From an uncultured Prevotellaceae bacterium (lineage in GTDB: Bacteria > Bacteroidota > Bacteroidia > Bacteroidales > Muribaculaceae), in the NCBI GenBank assembly GCA_946410125.1, contig CAMJZF010000006.1, forward strand, positions 1 to 43,288: DNA of 43,288 bases. Reading direction: 5' to 3'. This document shows, piece by piece, positions 22,336 through 30,387 of this stretch. A model generated the notes under the pieces. The model searched no databases. It worked only from the letters and a program-made list of their open reading frames with translations, and was not told the DNA's origin. Within the stretch, counting starts at the first letter, position 1. Every line of letters starts with the position of its first letter. Both the position numbers and the translations under genes were made by a program.

Positions 22336-25300
22336 TTATTTGCCGTTCTTTGTCCACTTCGAGAGACGATTGTCTATTTCGTTGAAAATCTCTCCTTCCT
22401 TGCCGGGATAGTTGCTCTTGAGGTTGCGCAGGTAGTCAAGGGCATCATAGGTGCGTCCACTCTTGTAATAGATGTCGCACAGGAGAATAAATCCCTTGGC
22501 AAGCCAGTAGTTGTGGGGTGTGTCGCTCGAGATGAGGTCATTGACGGTGTTCTCGGCACCTTCAAGGTCATCCTCGTCAAACTGCATTTGAGCCAACTCG
22601 TAGGCGGCTTGGGCACCGGCTTCGCTCTGGGTGTTGTTGGCGAGGTTTATCAAGTCTTCTTTAGCGGCATAGTCGTTGCCCATGCTGGAGTTGGCAAGGG
22701 CACGGGCAAGGATAACCTCCTGCTCAATCTCGCTGTTGAGGGTGGCTTTGCCGTTGAGCAGCTGGTTGGCACTGTTAACAACCTTGTCCCATTCCTGCAT
22801 CTCGCGGGCTGAGCGCATCATGCCAAGCTGAGCCAGGGTGAGATTGTCGTCATTTGTGGCCTTGGTAGCCCAGGTCTTGTAGGTGTCATAGGCTTCATCG
22901 GCACGTCCTTGCTCAAGCAAGATGGCACCCTTGAGGGCCATGGCACGCTGGGCAAAGGCGGCATCCTCGTTGCCTTCCAGAGCATCGTTCAGGGCATGCA
23001 GGGCACTTGCCGGGTCGCGCTTGCTATAGTAGTAGTGACCAATGTAGTATTTTGCCTCGTTGCGATAGGCGCCATTGGGGAATTGCAACAGGTAGTTCTC
23101 AAGCTTGGTGATGCTTGCGTTGTCGATGTAGAATGTCTCGGCAGCGTCAAAGGTGGCCTTCTCCACCTCTTTCACGTCGATGCGTGGACCGCCGTCAATG
23201 TTGTTGAGCCTTGCGCTGAAGGTCGAGAGCTCGCCTCGCTCGGCATAAATGAGCTTCAGGTCCTCGGCTGCGGTAATAGCCTCGTTGCTGGCGGGATATT
23301 GCTCAATAACCTTCCAGTAGTTGTCGATGGCTTCGTTAACTTTCTTGGCTCCCTTCTCGGCGATAGCCATTTGCAAGAGTGCTTCACGCGCCTCAGGCTG
23401 GTTGGGATATTTTCTCACAAGCGAAGAGTAGGTGTTGATGGCATTGCCCACCTCTCCGGCAAGCACTTGGGCGTTACCTTTCTCGAGCATGGCTTCGGGC
23501 ACCTTGCTGGAATTGGGGTACTTGGTGATGAGCTCGTCGAGCTGGGCTATCTTGGAGGCATACTGGTTCTTGTCGCCGGCGATAATGGCTTTGCGCAACA
23601 TTGCATACTCCGACGAAGCGTCGATGTCGCCGTTGGTGGCTTTGGTATAGTTCTCTACTGCTGCATCAAAGTTCTTGCTATAGTAGAGCGCGTCGCCAAT
23701 GCGGTTATAGGCTTCGCTGGTCATGTCCTTGGTCAACGAGTTGGTTTCGATAGCCTTTTTGAAAGCGGCTATGGCCTTGTCATATTGTTGCTGGTTGAAA
23801 TAAGACGAGCCCAGGTTGTATTGAGCCAAGCCAAAGTTGGCTTCTTGTTCCGAGACGGCGTTGACATATTCCTGCTGGTTCTTGGCGGCGTTCTTGTAGT
23901 CACCAAGTTGGTACTGTGCCTCACCAAGCCACAACTTGCTGTCGTTATAGATGTTGGCATCCTTGTTGCCCACGTCAACGGCTTGCTGCAGGCTGTTGGC
24001 GGCATCGCGAGGCTTGTTGTTGCGAAGTTGCTGCACTCCCTTGTGGTAGAGCACGGTTTGCTTAGCTTTGAGAACCTTCTCACTGGGATTGTTGATGTTG
24101 GCAATGCTGCGCAATGCCTTGTCATAGTCGCTTGTTGTGTTGTAGGCATCGATAAGATAGTTCTCAACGTTGCTGTAATAGGTAGAGTTGGGATATTCGT
24201 TAAGGAACTGCTCAAACATGTCAATCGACTTGTTGAAAGGAGTCCTGCCACCCATGCTCTGGCTAATGGCATAGTTGTAGAATGCTGTCTCGCGCACGTT
24301 GCGGTCCCAGGTCATGTTGGCGGCGCGTTCAAATGCCATTGCGGCACCATTGTAATCGCCACTCTTGAGACGGCTTTGGCCTATGTAGAGGTAAGCGCTT
24401 TGGGCAATCGCGTCATCAACATTGGTCAGGGTCGACATGTTGTTGATTGCGTTCTTGTAGTCTCGGTTGTTGAAGTTGATAACACCCAGCATGTAGCTTG
24501 CTGTGCGGTGAGCCTCGTTCTCCTCTTCGCAGATGCTGACGAACCGTTGCAGATAAGGCTCGGCATTGGCGTTATTTCCCATGCGGTAGTAGCTCTCACC
24601 AACAATGCGGTTGAGCTCGGCAGTGAAATAATCGTTCTGGTTGTCGTCGATGAGCGACTCGCCAAGTTTGATGGCATTGTTGTAGTCGCCTTGCTTGTAA
24701 AGTATTTGGCACATGTAATACTGCGACTGATAGCCCAGCTCGCCCACGCGGTCTACTTTGTCAAAGAGGTCGTAGGCATCGCTGTAACGGGCGTTGGCAT
24801 ATTCTATATAGGCGTTATAGAATGTCGACGCAGTGCTGTATTGCTTGGTCTTCGACAGTTTGTCATAGAGTTCCTTGGCTTCACTGTAGTTCTGCAACAT
24901 CAGGTCGCTGTAGGCACGGCGGTAGAGCACGTCCTCGTCGCTGTCGTCGTCAAGTGCCTTCTCCCTGATACTTTCATAGTAGTTGAGGGCCTGGGCAAAT
25001 TCGCCACGATAGAAATAGTAGTCGCCCAGCTTGGCTTTTGCTGCCAGTGCCAACGGTTCATTCTCGTGGTTCTCGATGAACTCCTCAAGCATGGTGATGG
25101 CTTTGTTGTTGCCCAGTTCAAACTCGTTGAGGGCAATCAGGAATTCGGCCTCCACGTCTTGGCTCCATGCGGTGTTTGCATACTTATTGTAATAAGAGAG
25201 TTGATCGCTCGACCCTACATAGTTTCTCATCTCCTTCATGAGCTTGCCGCGCACGAAGTGCCCTTGTCCCTCGGTATTGTTTACTGTTGGTTGGGCATTT

Positions 25301-25356
25301 GCCATGATGGCTCCCGATATTGCCACGGCTGTTAGCACTGCTTTTTTAAGATACAT
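22336..25356 (-). CDS. Large exported tetratricopeptide-repeat protein
   Basis: The 1006-residue protein has a signal peptide (MYLKKAVLTAVAISGAIMANA) followed almost wholly by TPR-type helical hairpins. Examples are AKLGDYYFYRGEFAQALNYY, AQYNLGSSYFNQQQYDKAIA and AKYYIGHYYYSKRDPASALH. About 20 or more units can be made out, many of the TPR_6/YbgF-like outer-membrane kind. Such proteins act as periplasmic scaffolds. It heads a three-gene unit with an outer-membrane barrel and a small coiled-coil protein, and has a -7 promoter box 50 bp upstream. No enzyme domain is visible. Confidence 0.88.
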   Translation of the reverse strand: MYLKKAVLTAVAISGAIMANAQPTVNNTEGQGHFVRGKLMKEMRNYVGSSDQLSYYNKYANTAWSQDVEAEFLIALNEFELGNNKAITMLEEFIENHENEPLALAAKAKLGDYYFYRGEFAQALNYYESIREKALDDDSDEDVLYRRAYSDLMLQNYSEAKELYDKLSKTKQYSTASTFYNAYIEYANARYSDAYDLFDKVDRVGELGYQSQYYMCQILYKQGDYNNAIKLGESLIDDNQNDYFTAELNRIVGESYYRMGNNANAEPYLQRFVSICEEENEAHRTASYMLGVINFNNRDYKNAINNMSTLTNVDDAIAQSAYLYIGQSRLKSGDYNGAAMAFERAANMTWDRNVRETAFYNYAISQSMGGRTPFNKSIDMFEQFLNEYPNSTYYSNVENYLIDAYNTTSDYDKALRSIANINNPSEKVLKAKQTVLYHKGVQQLRNNKPRDAANSLQQAVDVGNKDANIYNDSKLWLGEAQYQLGDYKNAAKNQQEYVNAVSEQEANFGLAQYNLGSSYFNQQQYDKAIAAFKKAIETNSLTKDMTSEAYNRIGDALYYSKNFDAAVENYTKATNGDIDASSEYAMLRKAIIAGDKNQYASKIAQLDELITKYPNSSKVPEAMLEKGNAQVLAGEVGNAINTYSSLVRKYPNQPEAREALLQMAIAEKGAKKVNEAIDNYWKVIEQYPASNEAITAAEDLKLIYAERGELSTFSARLNNIDGGPRIDVKEVEKATFDAAETFYIDNASITKLENYLLQFPNGAYRNEAKYYIGHYYYSKRDPASALHALNDALEGNEDAAFAQRAMALKGAILLEQGRADEAYDTYKTWATKATNDDNLTLAQLGMMRSAREMQEWDKVVNSANQLLNGKATLNSEIEQEVILARALANSSMGNDYAAKEDLINLANNTQSEAGAQAAYELAQMQFDEDDLEGAENTVNDLISSDTPHNYWLAKGFILLCDIYYKSGRTYDALDYLRNLKSNYPGKEGEIFNEIDNRLSKWTKNGK

Positions 25357-25685
25357 AGCTCTGTATTTTGTGTGTGATAGTATTTCAATTTTGGAATTTA
25401 TTATGCAAATATAAATATAATTTCAATAACCCATATACCTTATTATATTAAAAAGAAGAAAAATTAACTATTTGCAATTTTCTTCTACTTTTTTTGGTAC
25501 TATGGCTAAACGGTTTTTTGATGTGTCGTGACGATAGTACTATGTTTTTAAGGTTGCAAATTCAAGATTTTTCTTTTATTTCTTGCTATTGTCAATATTT
25601 TTTGCCAATTTTGCATATTGTCTAAGAAATTGACATTTTTAGGCCTTGTTTTTATGATGAATTAAACCTGTAACAAATTTAGAAT
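25357..25685. other. Divergent intergenic region with inverted repeats
   Basis: This 329-bp AT-rich gap separates the TPR gene (minus) from the zinc-ribbon gene (plus). It holds a -7 box for the TPR gene (25406-25413). A bulged 11-bp inverted repeat (25454-25465 with 25476-25486) lies near the middle. GTACTAT and ATAGTAC form an inverted pair at 25497-25503 and 25534-25540, each also part of a direct TACTATG repeat. No convincing promoter was found for the plus-strand gene, and no open frame looks real. Confidence 0.5.
25406..25413 (-). promoter_or_regulatory. Putative -7 box for the TPR operon
   Basis: The minus strand reads TATATTTG, a perfect TAnnTTTG match, 50 bp before the TPR gene start. 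No good -33 element was identified. Confidence 0.5.
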
Positions 25686-27029
25686 ATGGAACCTATCAAA
25701 TGCCCAAATTGCGGAAACATCGTCCCCGAAGGCGCTAAATTCTGCATGAACTGCGGTCAAGCAATCGAGATAAAGCCCGCAGACGTTATACCACCAGTAC
25801 CACAAGTGCCCGACATCCCAGCAGTGCCCGACATCCCGGCAGTGCCCGACATTCCGGCTGCACCAGCTGCTGCCGCTGCTTCTGTTACAGCTGCCGCCGC
25901 TATGGCTGAGCCTGTCCCAGTTGTCCCAGATGTCCCCGATGTCCCCGATGTGCCTGAGGTACCAGTTGTTCCCGAAGCACCGGCTGTTCCCGAAACACCA
26001 AATATTCCCGAACCTCCAGTTCCCGAACCAGTAGCTCCGACAGTTCCCAATATTCCCGAACCTCCAGTTCCTGAAGCACCGGCAGTTCCCGAGGTTCCAA
26101 ATATTCCCGAACCTCCAGTTGCCGAACCGGTAGCTCCGGCAGTTCCCGATGTCCCCGTAGTTCCTGAGGCTCCAGTTGTTCCTGAGGTTCCCGAAGTGCC
26201 TGTAGCAGCTCCCGAACCGGTAATTCCACCCGCTCCAGATCCAGCCCCTGCCCCTGCCCCAGCTCCAGCCCCTGCCCCAGCTCCAGCTCCTGTTCCTGTT
26301 CCACCTGCTCCAGCCCCGGCCCCAGCCCCAGCCCCTGTTCCACCAGCCCCAGCTCCTGCCCCAGCTCCTGCCCCAGCACCAGCTCCAGTTCAACCAGCTC
26401 CAGTTCAACCAGCTCCAGTTCAACCCGCTCCAGCAGCGCCTTATGTTGAACCTGCCAAGAAGAAGTCAACTGGTCTGATAATTGGTATTATAATTGGTGT
26501 ACTTGCGCTTGCCGCCATAGGTGGTGCCGCTTATTATTTCCTCACCAAGGACAAGAGCCCTGTAAAGGTTGAGAACGCTGGTGATAATGACAATGACAGT
26601 GGCGACAACACCAGCTACAGCTATGATGGCGGTGATGAAAATGACAATAACGGCAATGTTGATGAGAATGATAACGAAAATGGCGACAACAATGGCGACC
26701 TTGACCCAGGTGAGGTGCCCGATGACCAAATCACCGAACCTGGCGACTATGACGATTCTCACGAATTGAAAGGTAACGACAAGGGGTCGGCGACTAAGCC
26801 TGCTCCAGTGACAAAGCCTTCAACTAAGCCGCAAACCAAGCCACAGACCAAGCCTCAGGCTCAGCCCAGCCGTAGCAACACTCAACCTGCACAACCTCAA
26901 CAGAGGAACTATGACTATGAGCGTCTGCGTGGCGGCAATAATAATCAGCAGCAACAGCAGCAACAGTCGCAACAGCAAAAGCGCGACCTCTACGAGCGAT
27001 TGCGCAATGGCGGCAACCGTGCACTGTAG
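25686..27029 (+). CDS. Zinc-ribbon, proline-repeat, single-TM protein with acidic and Gln-rich tail
   Basis: The 447-residue product starts with a zinc ribbon (C6, C9, C20, C23 in CPNC...CMNC). Residues 34-258 are Pro/Val/Ala/Glu repeats, first PxVPE(V/A)P units and then long PAPAPA runs. One TM helix (about 262-286, GLIIGIIIGVLALAAIGGAA) is preceded by KKKS, so by the positive-inside rule the ribbon and proline arm should be cytoplasmic. Next come an Asp/Asn/Gly-rich acidic stretch (about 295-350), a Pro/Lys/Gln stretch and a poly-Gln run. Two copies of YERLR(G/N)GGN flank the Gln run. No named function. The proline region shows near-identical DNA blocks, a sign of recent repeat expansion. 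Confidence 0.85.
   Translation: MEPIKCPNCGNIVPEGAKFCMNCGQAIEIKPADVIPPVPQVPDIPAVPDIPAVPDIPAAPAAAAASVTAAAAMAEPVPVVPDVPDVPDVPEVPVVPEAPAVPETPNIPEPPVPEPVAPTVPNIPEPPVPEAPAVPEVPNIPEPPVAEPVAPAVPDVPVVPEAPVVPEVPEVPVAAPEPVIPPAPDPAPAPAPAPAPAPAPAPVPVPPAPAPAPAPAPVPPAPAPAPAPAPAPAPVQPAPVQPAPVQPAPAAPYVEPAKKKSTGLIIGIIIGVLALAAIGGAAYYFLTKDKSPVKVENAGDNDNDSGDNTSYSYDGGDENDNNGNVDENDNENGDNNGDLDPGEVPDDQITEPGDYDDSHELKGNDKGSATKPAPVTKPSTKPQTKPQTKPQAQPSRSNTQPAQPQQRNYDYERLRGGNNNQQQQQQQSQQQKRDLYERLRNGGNRAL
25785..26459 (+). repeat. Coding proline-rich repeat tract
   Basis: Blocks such as CCAAATATTCCCGAACC recur nearly unchanged within about 200 bp, followed by runs of GCTCCAGCCCCT-type units. High DNA identity between units suggests slippage or recombination, so the length may vary between strains. 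Confidence 0.7.
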
Positions 27030-27050
27030 TGCATTGTAAAGCAACAACAA

Positions 27051-27084
27051 AAAAGTGTGTGCCAAAATCTTGACACACACTTTT
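27051..27084. terminator. Bidirectional terminator between convergent genes
   Basis: An 11-bp perfect stem (27051-27061 with 27074-27084) with four A leading and four T trailing lies between the zinc-ribbon gene (plus) and hpf (minus). It can serve both transcripts. Confidence 0.8.
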
Positions 27085-27111
27085 ATTTTGCTTTTATTAG
27101 TTGTAGATGAT

Positions 27112-27405
27112 TTATTTGTCTTTCTTGGTTTTTTCGAGCTGGCGTTTCAAGGCATCGACAGCCAGGTCAATGGCCTCTTCAAATGTGTCGGCTGTCTTGT
27201 TGGCAAAGAGGTCCTCGTTGCGTGGAATCAGCAGCTTGATGCTGGCCTCCTTGTTCATGGCAGTCTCTGGTTTAACAACTTTCAATGTCACCTCGGCATT
27301 GGTGATCTCCTCATGATGCTTTACTAATTTCTCAACTTTCTTGTTGATAAACTGGTTGAGTTTCTCGGTTGCATCAAAATGAATGGCTTTTACATTAATT
27401 TCCAT
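27112..27405 (-). CDS. hpf: Ribosome hibernation-promoting factor, short form
   Basis: HPF/RaiA-family proteins bind the 30S subunit where tRNA and mRNA sit and inactivate or dimerise ribosomes in stationary phase. The 97-residue product matches the short form: IHFDATEKLNQFINKKVEKL at the start, the helix NKTADTFEEAIDLAVDALKRQL, and a basic tail. It lacks the long-form dimerisation domain. Only one base separates its ATG from the xerC stop. The last xerC codons carry a perfect Shine-Dalgarno sequence, which is exceptional for this phylum. The xerC-hpf pair is a conserved Bacteroidales order. Confidence 0.95.
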   Translation of the reverse strand: MEINVKAIHFDATEKLNQFINKKVEKLVKHHEEITNAEVTLKVVKPETAMNKEASIKLLIPRNEDLFANKTADTFEEAIDLAVDALKRQLEKTKKDK

Positions 27406-27406
27406 A

Positions 27407-28306
27407 TTAGCCTCCTTTTTTAAGTGCCCGGGGATGGGCGAGTTTATAATTATTTTTCAGTTCACTAAATGTCACATGTGTGTAAAGTTGTGTGGTGGCA
27501 AGCGACTCGTGACCAAGGAGTTCCTTCACTCCGTTGAGCGAGGCCCCGTCGTTGAGCATGGCTGTGGCAAAGCTGTGCCTGAGCACGTGGGGGCTGCGCT
27601 TGCTCATCACTCCAACCTCGCTGAGCGACTGCTTGACTACACGGTAAACCAGCATCGGGTACAGCGGCTTGCCGTTTTCAAGGACAAAGAAGGTGTCGCA
27701 TCTCCCAACATGGCAATCTCTCAACGACCGGTACTTGTCAATCCATATTGCAAGTTCGGTGCCAAACGGTATAATGCGGTCTTTGTCACGTTTTCCGTGC
27801 ACCTTGAGCTCGCCTTTGGCTGTGTCAACGTTATGGTCGAGCAGTCCTAATAGCTCGGCGCGGCGCATGCCGGTCTCATACAGCATCATCACTATCAAGT
27901 GGTTGCGCACCTGCTCAAAATCCTGCTCATCAATTTCCTTGTCGAGTAACGCATCCATGCTGCTTTCTCTCACCAGTTCTGGCAGGCGTTTGGGAATGCG
28001 TGCCAATTCTACATCACTGGCTGGGCTGGATGCCACGGCTCCTTGCCGCATGAGCCACTTATAGAACGAGCGCACTGCCTGCACCTTGCGGCGAAGTGTG
28101 CGGGCTCCATCTCCCTGCTTACTCAAGTGCAACAGCCATGCCCTGATGTCGCTTGCTGTCACACTTGTCACATCAAGCGGCTCACGCCCGTTGGTGAGAA
28201 ATTGCTCCCACTGCAGCAGGTCGGCACTATAGGCTGTAACCGTGTGAGGAGAGAAATTCAACTCTACCTTGATGTATTGCAAGTAGTTATCAATGGTTTT
28301 GCTCAT
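27407..28306 (-). CDS. xerC: Tyrosine recombinase XerC/XerD
   Basis: This is a site-specific tyrosine recombinase that should resolve chromosome dimers at dif. The N-terminal SAM-like domain (residues about 5-85, NYLQYIKVELNFSPHTVTAY) precedes the catalytic domain. Catalytic features are R in GMRRAELLGL, K in VHGKRDKDR, HVLRHSFATAML (HxxR) and LGHESLATTQLYTH with the nucleophilic Tyr. The ATG at 28306 gives 299 residues. An upstream TTG at 28327 would add 7 residues and is less likely. It is cotranscribed with hpf. In many Bacteroidales rpsU lies just upstream, but the 150-bp gap here is too small for it. Confidence 0.93.
   Translation of the reverse strand: MSKTIDNYLQYIKVELNFSPHTVTAYSADLLQWEQFLTNGREPLDVTSVTASDIRAWLLHLSKQGDGARTLRRKVQAVRSFYKWLMRQGAVASSPASDVELARIPKRLPELVRESSMDALLDKEIDEQDFEQVRNHLIVMMLYETGMRRAELLGLLDHNVDTAKGELKVHGKRDKDRIIPFGTELAIWIDKYRSLRDCHVGRCDTFFVLENGKPLYPMLVYRVVKQSLSEVGVMSKRSPHVLRHSFATAMLNDGASLNGVKELLGHESLATTQLYTHVTFSELKNNYKLAHPRALKKGG
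27411..27417 (-). promoter_or_regulatory. Perfect Shine-Dalgarno sequence for hpf
   Basis: The minus strand reads AAGGAGG with a 5-nt gap (CTAAT) to the hpf ATG. It lies inside the last Lys-Gly-Gly codons of xerC. None of the other starts that I read in this window has a comparable sequence. Confidence 0.85.
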
Positions 28307-28359
28307 TACTCTTATTATTATTGGCAATGAAATTGTTTCGTTGGGCTACTAAATTACGC

Positions 28360-28395
28360 AAAAATCGCAATAAAAACAAATTTATTGCGATTTTT
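28360..28395. terminator. Bidirectional intrinsic terminator
   Basis: A perfect 15-bp stem (28360-28374 with 28381-28395) with a 6-nt loop has A and T runs on either side. It lies upstream of xerC and downstream of the SH3-like gene on the minus strand, so it separates the rsh/HD operon from xerC-hpf. Confidence 0.88.
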
Positions 28396-28456
28396 TTACA
28401 ATTATGGCTACTTTTTTTAATCTATAGCCATTTTTGGCATTTTAAATTTACTGTTG

Positions 28457-28978
28457 TCACGGGCAAGTGGTTAATGGATTGTCGCAAATGCGGTCACGAT
28501 GCAGCCATCCGGTGTGTTTCTTGCCGTTAACGACAAATGTAACCTTTACCCAGTCGCCCTTAATGTCGATGGGCCTAAGTGTTTCCTCGCCAGGGTAAAA
28601 ATATACTTTCAGGGCTTTGGCTTTGCTCGATGGAGTGGTGCGCAGTGCCCCTTTAGGGTCGCCGGTGATGCCAAAGCCTAATAGCGAAGAGTGAACCCAA
28701 TATCCTGTTTTTGAGCCTTTAAGCTTCTCGGTCTTTTCTTCGTCGCCCACATAGAATACTTCATCGTCAATATTCCACCATCCGTCTTTAGCATAGTTCA
28801 GCGTCACTATGATGTTGGCATCGGTTGGTAGTGTTGCCACAATTTTGCCATTGGGGGCATTGCGAATGTTGGTTACAGGTCCGTCGCCATCAACAATGTA
28901 GGCCGATATCAAGCCTTGTGCATTTATTGACAAGGGTAGCATTATAGCCATTGCCAACAGTAAAAACAATTTTTTCAT
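28457..28978 (-). CDS. Exported SH3-like domain protein
   Basis: The 173-residue product has a signal peptide (MKKLFLLLAMAIMLPLSINA). A bacterial SH3-like fold spans about residues 22-125, with the hallmark TNIRNAPNGKIVATLP, the DGWWNI segment, and GYWVHSSLLGFG. A second such half follows (ALRTTPSSKAKALKVYF to HTGWLHRDRICDNP). Bacterial SH3 domains commonly bind peptidoglycan or cell-surface ligands. It is the last gene of the run that begins with rsh, 108 bp after the DUF4919 gene, and is followed by a strong terminator. The exact role is unknown. Confidence 0.82.
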   Translation of the reverse strand: MKKLFLLLAMAIMLPLSINAQGLISAYIVDGDGPVTNIRNAPNGKIVATLPTDANIIVTLNYAKDGWWNIDDEVFYVGDEEKTEKLKGSKTGYWVHSSLLGFGITGDPKGALRTTPSSKAKALKVYFYPGEETLRPIDIKGDWVKVTFVVNGKKHTGWLHRDRICDNPLTTCP

Positions 28979-29086
28979 AAATTTAATTTTTGGGGGTTAA
29001 TAATTAGTATGAATTATGTGTGCTGTATAAATTCAAAATCGGTCAAGAATATATCATCTCTTATTTATTGAATTATAAAACCTGAC

Positions 29087-29806
29087 TTAAAATTCTTCGG
29101 GATACTTGCGTGCGGCTTCTTTCAGCATACGTGACACGTCAAAGTAGAAGTCACGGGTCTTGCTATTGTCGTCTTCTTTTACCGCCTTGATGCAGTCGAT
29201 GCCGCCCGAGAGCTCTTGGTGATCCTTGGCAACATAGCCCAGGAAATTGATTAGGTTGTATTCGTGCTCAAGAAACAACACCACCCAGGGCTCTTCCTCG
29301 GTGCCGCGTCCGCTCGACATGATGGCGGCAATGAGCTTGTCAAGACGATATTGACGCACTGCGGCACGGGCATATTTCTTCTTGTGCTTGAGGGCATAGA
29401 TGTAATAGTTGAGCTGGTCGATGTTGAAGATGTTGTCGTCAAGTGCCTGAATGGCATATTTCTCGATGACATTGCATTCCTCACGGCTCAAGTCCTGCTT
29501 GTAGTATAGTTCCTCGATTTCTTTCTCGCCTTCGAAGGTCGTCTTGCGAAATGGGTCATAGTCTTCCTGGAAGACAAAGCCGTAGTATAGGTTGCGATAG
29601 GCCTCAAAGTTCATGATGGTGTCGTTGCTCTTGAATGAACGCACCAGCTTGGGGTAATAGTACCGTGAATTCTTGTCGAGGGTCTCCTGTTTGATTTTGT
29701 CAAAATCGATTTCACGCACCTGAAAGCGGTACTGCGCCACACTCATAAACGTGAAAGTGGTGAGTATCGAGAGTAGTATTGTGAGTAAAAAACGTTGTAC
29801 TTTCAT
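29087..29806 (-). CDS. Exported DUF4919-type protein
   Basis: The 239-residue product has an N-terminal signal sequence (LLTILLSILTTFTFMSVAQ). The body resembles DUF4919, a Bacteroidales family of unknown function (IDFDKIKQETLDKNSRYYYP, FEAYRNLYYGFVFQEDYDPF). It appears mostly helical and lacks visible catalytic motifs. It lies 20 bp after the small membrane-protein gene in the minus-strand run. The DUF assignment is from memory of the family pattern. Confidence 0.78.
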   Translation of the reverse strand: MKVQRFLLTILLSILTTFTFMSVAQYRFQVREIDFDKIKQETLDKNSRYYYPKLVRSFKSNDTIMNFEAYRNLYYGFVFQEDYDPFRKTTFEGEKEIEELYYKQDLSREECNVIEKYAIQALDDNIFNIDQLNYYIYALKHKKKYARAAVRQYRLDKLIAAIMSSGRGTEEEPWVVLFLEHEYNLINFLGYVAKDHQELSGGIDCIKAVKEDDNSKTRDFYFDVSRMLKEAARKYPEEF

Positions 29807-29826
29807 AAGTCTTATATCATTCTTGT

Positions 29827-30318
29827 TTAAACGTCATAAATAAAGCCTTCTACGGCAAGGCCTATCATCGCAACAGCGACAACGACCGACAGACCTTTGG
29901 CGCAAAGGTACTGAATAAAATTGGATTTTGAAAATTGAAGCCATTTTCCATGAGGGGTGCGGCTATAGGCAAGCACTCCAAGAACGGTGCCCAAAATGGT
30001 GCCAAGCACCATGAATCGGGCATCTATCATTCCTATCAGGCACCCCATCAACGCGCCCAGGCCAACGTAAAGATTTCCTGTGTTTCTACCGTCGGGCTCG
30101 CCTTTGGGCGAGAGGTATCTGATGCCCATTACCATGAGAGTGGCTGCCCCATAGAAATAGAACACCCAGCTTGGAAAAGTAGTGTAGGTGCTGTAGTGCA
30201 ACAGCCATAGTCCGGCATAGGCGGGCAATGCCGCCACATACCAGGGCTTGAATATCAGCACTACCGCTAAAACCAGCAGCACTATTCCTGCAATGAGAAG
30301 TATTTTGCTTAGTAACAT
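29827..30318 (-). CDS. Small integral membrane protein of unknown function
   Basis: The 163-residue protein has about four to five hydrophobic segments. They include ILLIAGIVLLVLAVVLIF at the N-terminus, a second near residues 50-68, a glycine-rich pair (LYVGLGALMGCLIGMI and VLGTILGTVLGVLAYS), and VVVAVAMIGLAVEGF near the end. The glycine-zipper-like pair hints at helix packing. I do not recognise the family. It lies between the 7TM-HD gene (69 bp upstream) and the DUF4919 gene. Confidence 0.75.
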   Translation of the reverse strand: MLLSKILLIAGIVLLVLAVVLIFKPWYVAALPAYAGLWLLHYSTYTTFPSWVFYFYGAATLMVMGIRYLSPKGEPDGRNTGNLYVGLGALMGCLIGMIDARFMVLGTILGTVLGVLAYSRTPHGKWLQFSKSNFIQYLCAKGLSVVVAVAMIGLAVEGFIYDV

Positions 30319-30387
30319 GCTAAGTTATTATTGTTAAGTTTCAATTGTTAAGTGAGCCGGCGACTTGCCTAAGCAGTGCCTGGTCTT

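Noticed and set aside
22909-25335. 808-codon open frame antisense to the TPR gene
   Set aside because: The TPR protein on the other strand is clearly real and has a signal peptide; the antisense product is a Val/Leu-rich shadow.
25662-26423. Trp/Gly/Arg-repeat frame opposite the proline tract
   Set aside because: It is the complement of the PxP-coding repeats and has no start context; the zinc ribbon and TM helix support the plus-strand gene.
28307-28327. TTG start extending xerC by seven residues
   Set aside because: The ATG at 28306 starts the conserved N-terminal domain; the extension has no support.
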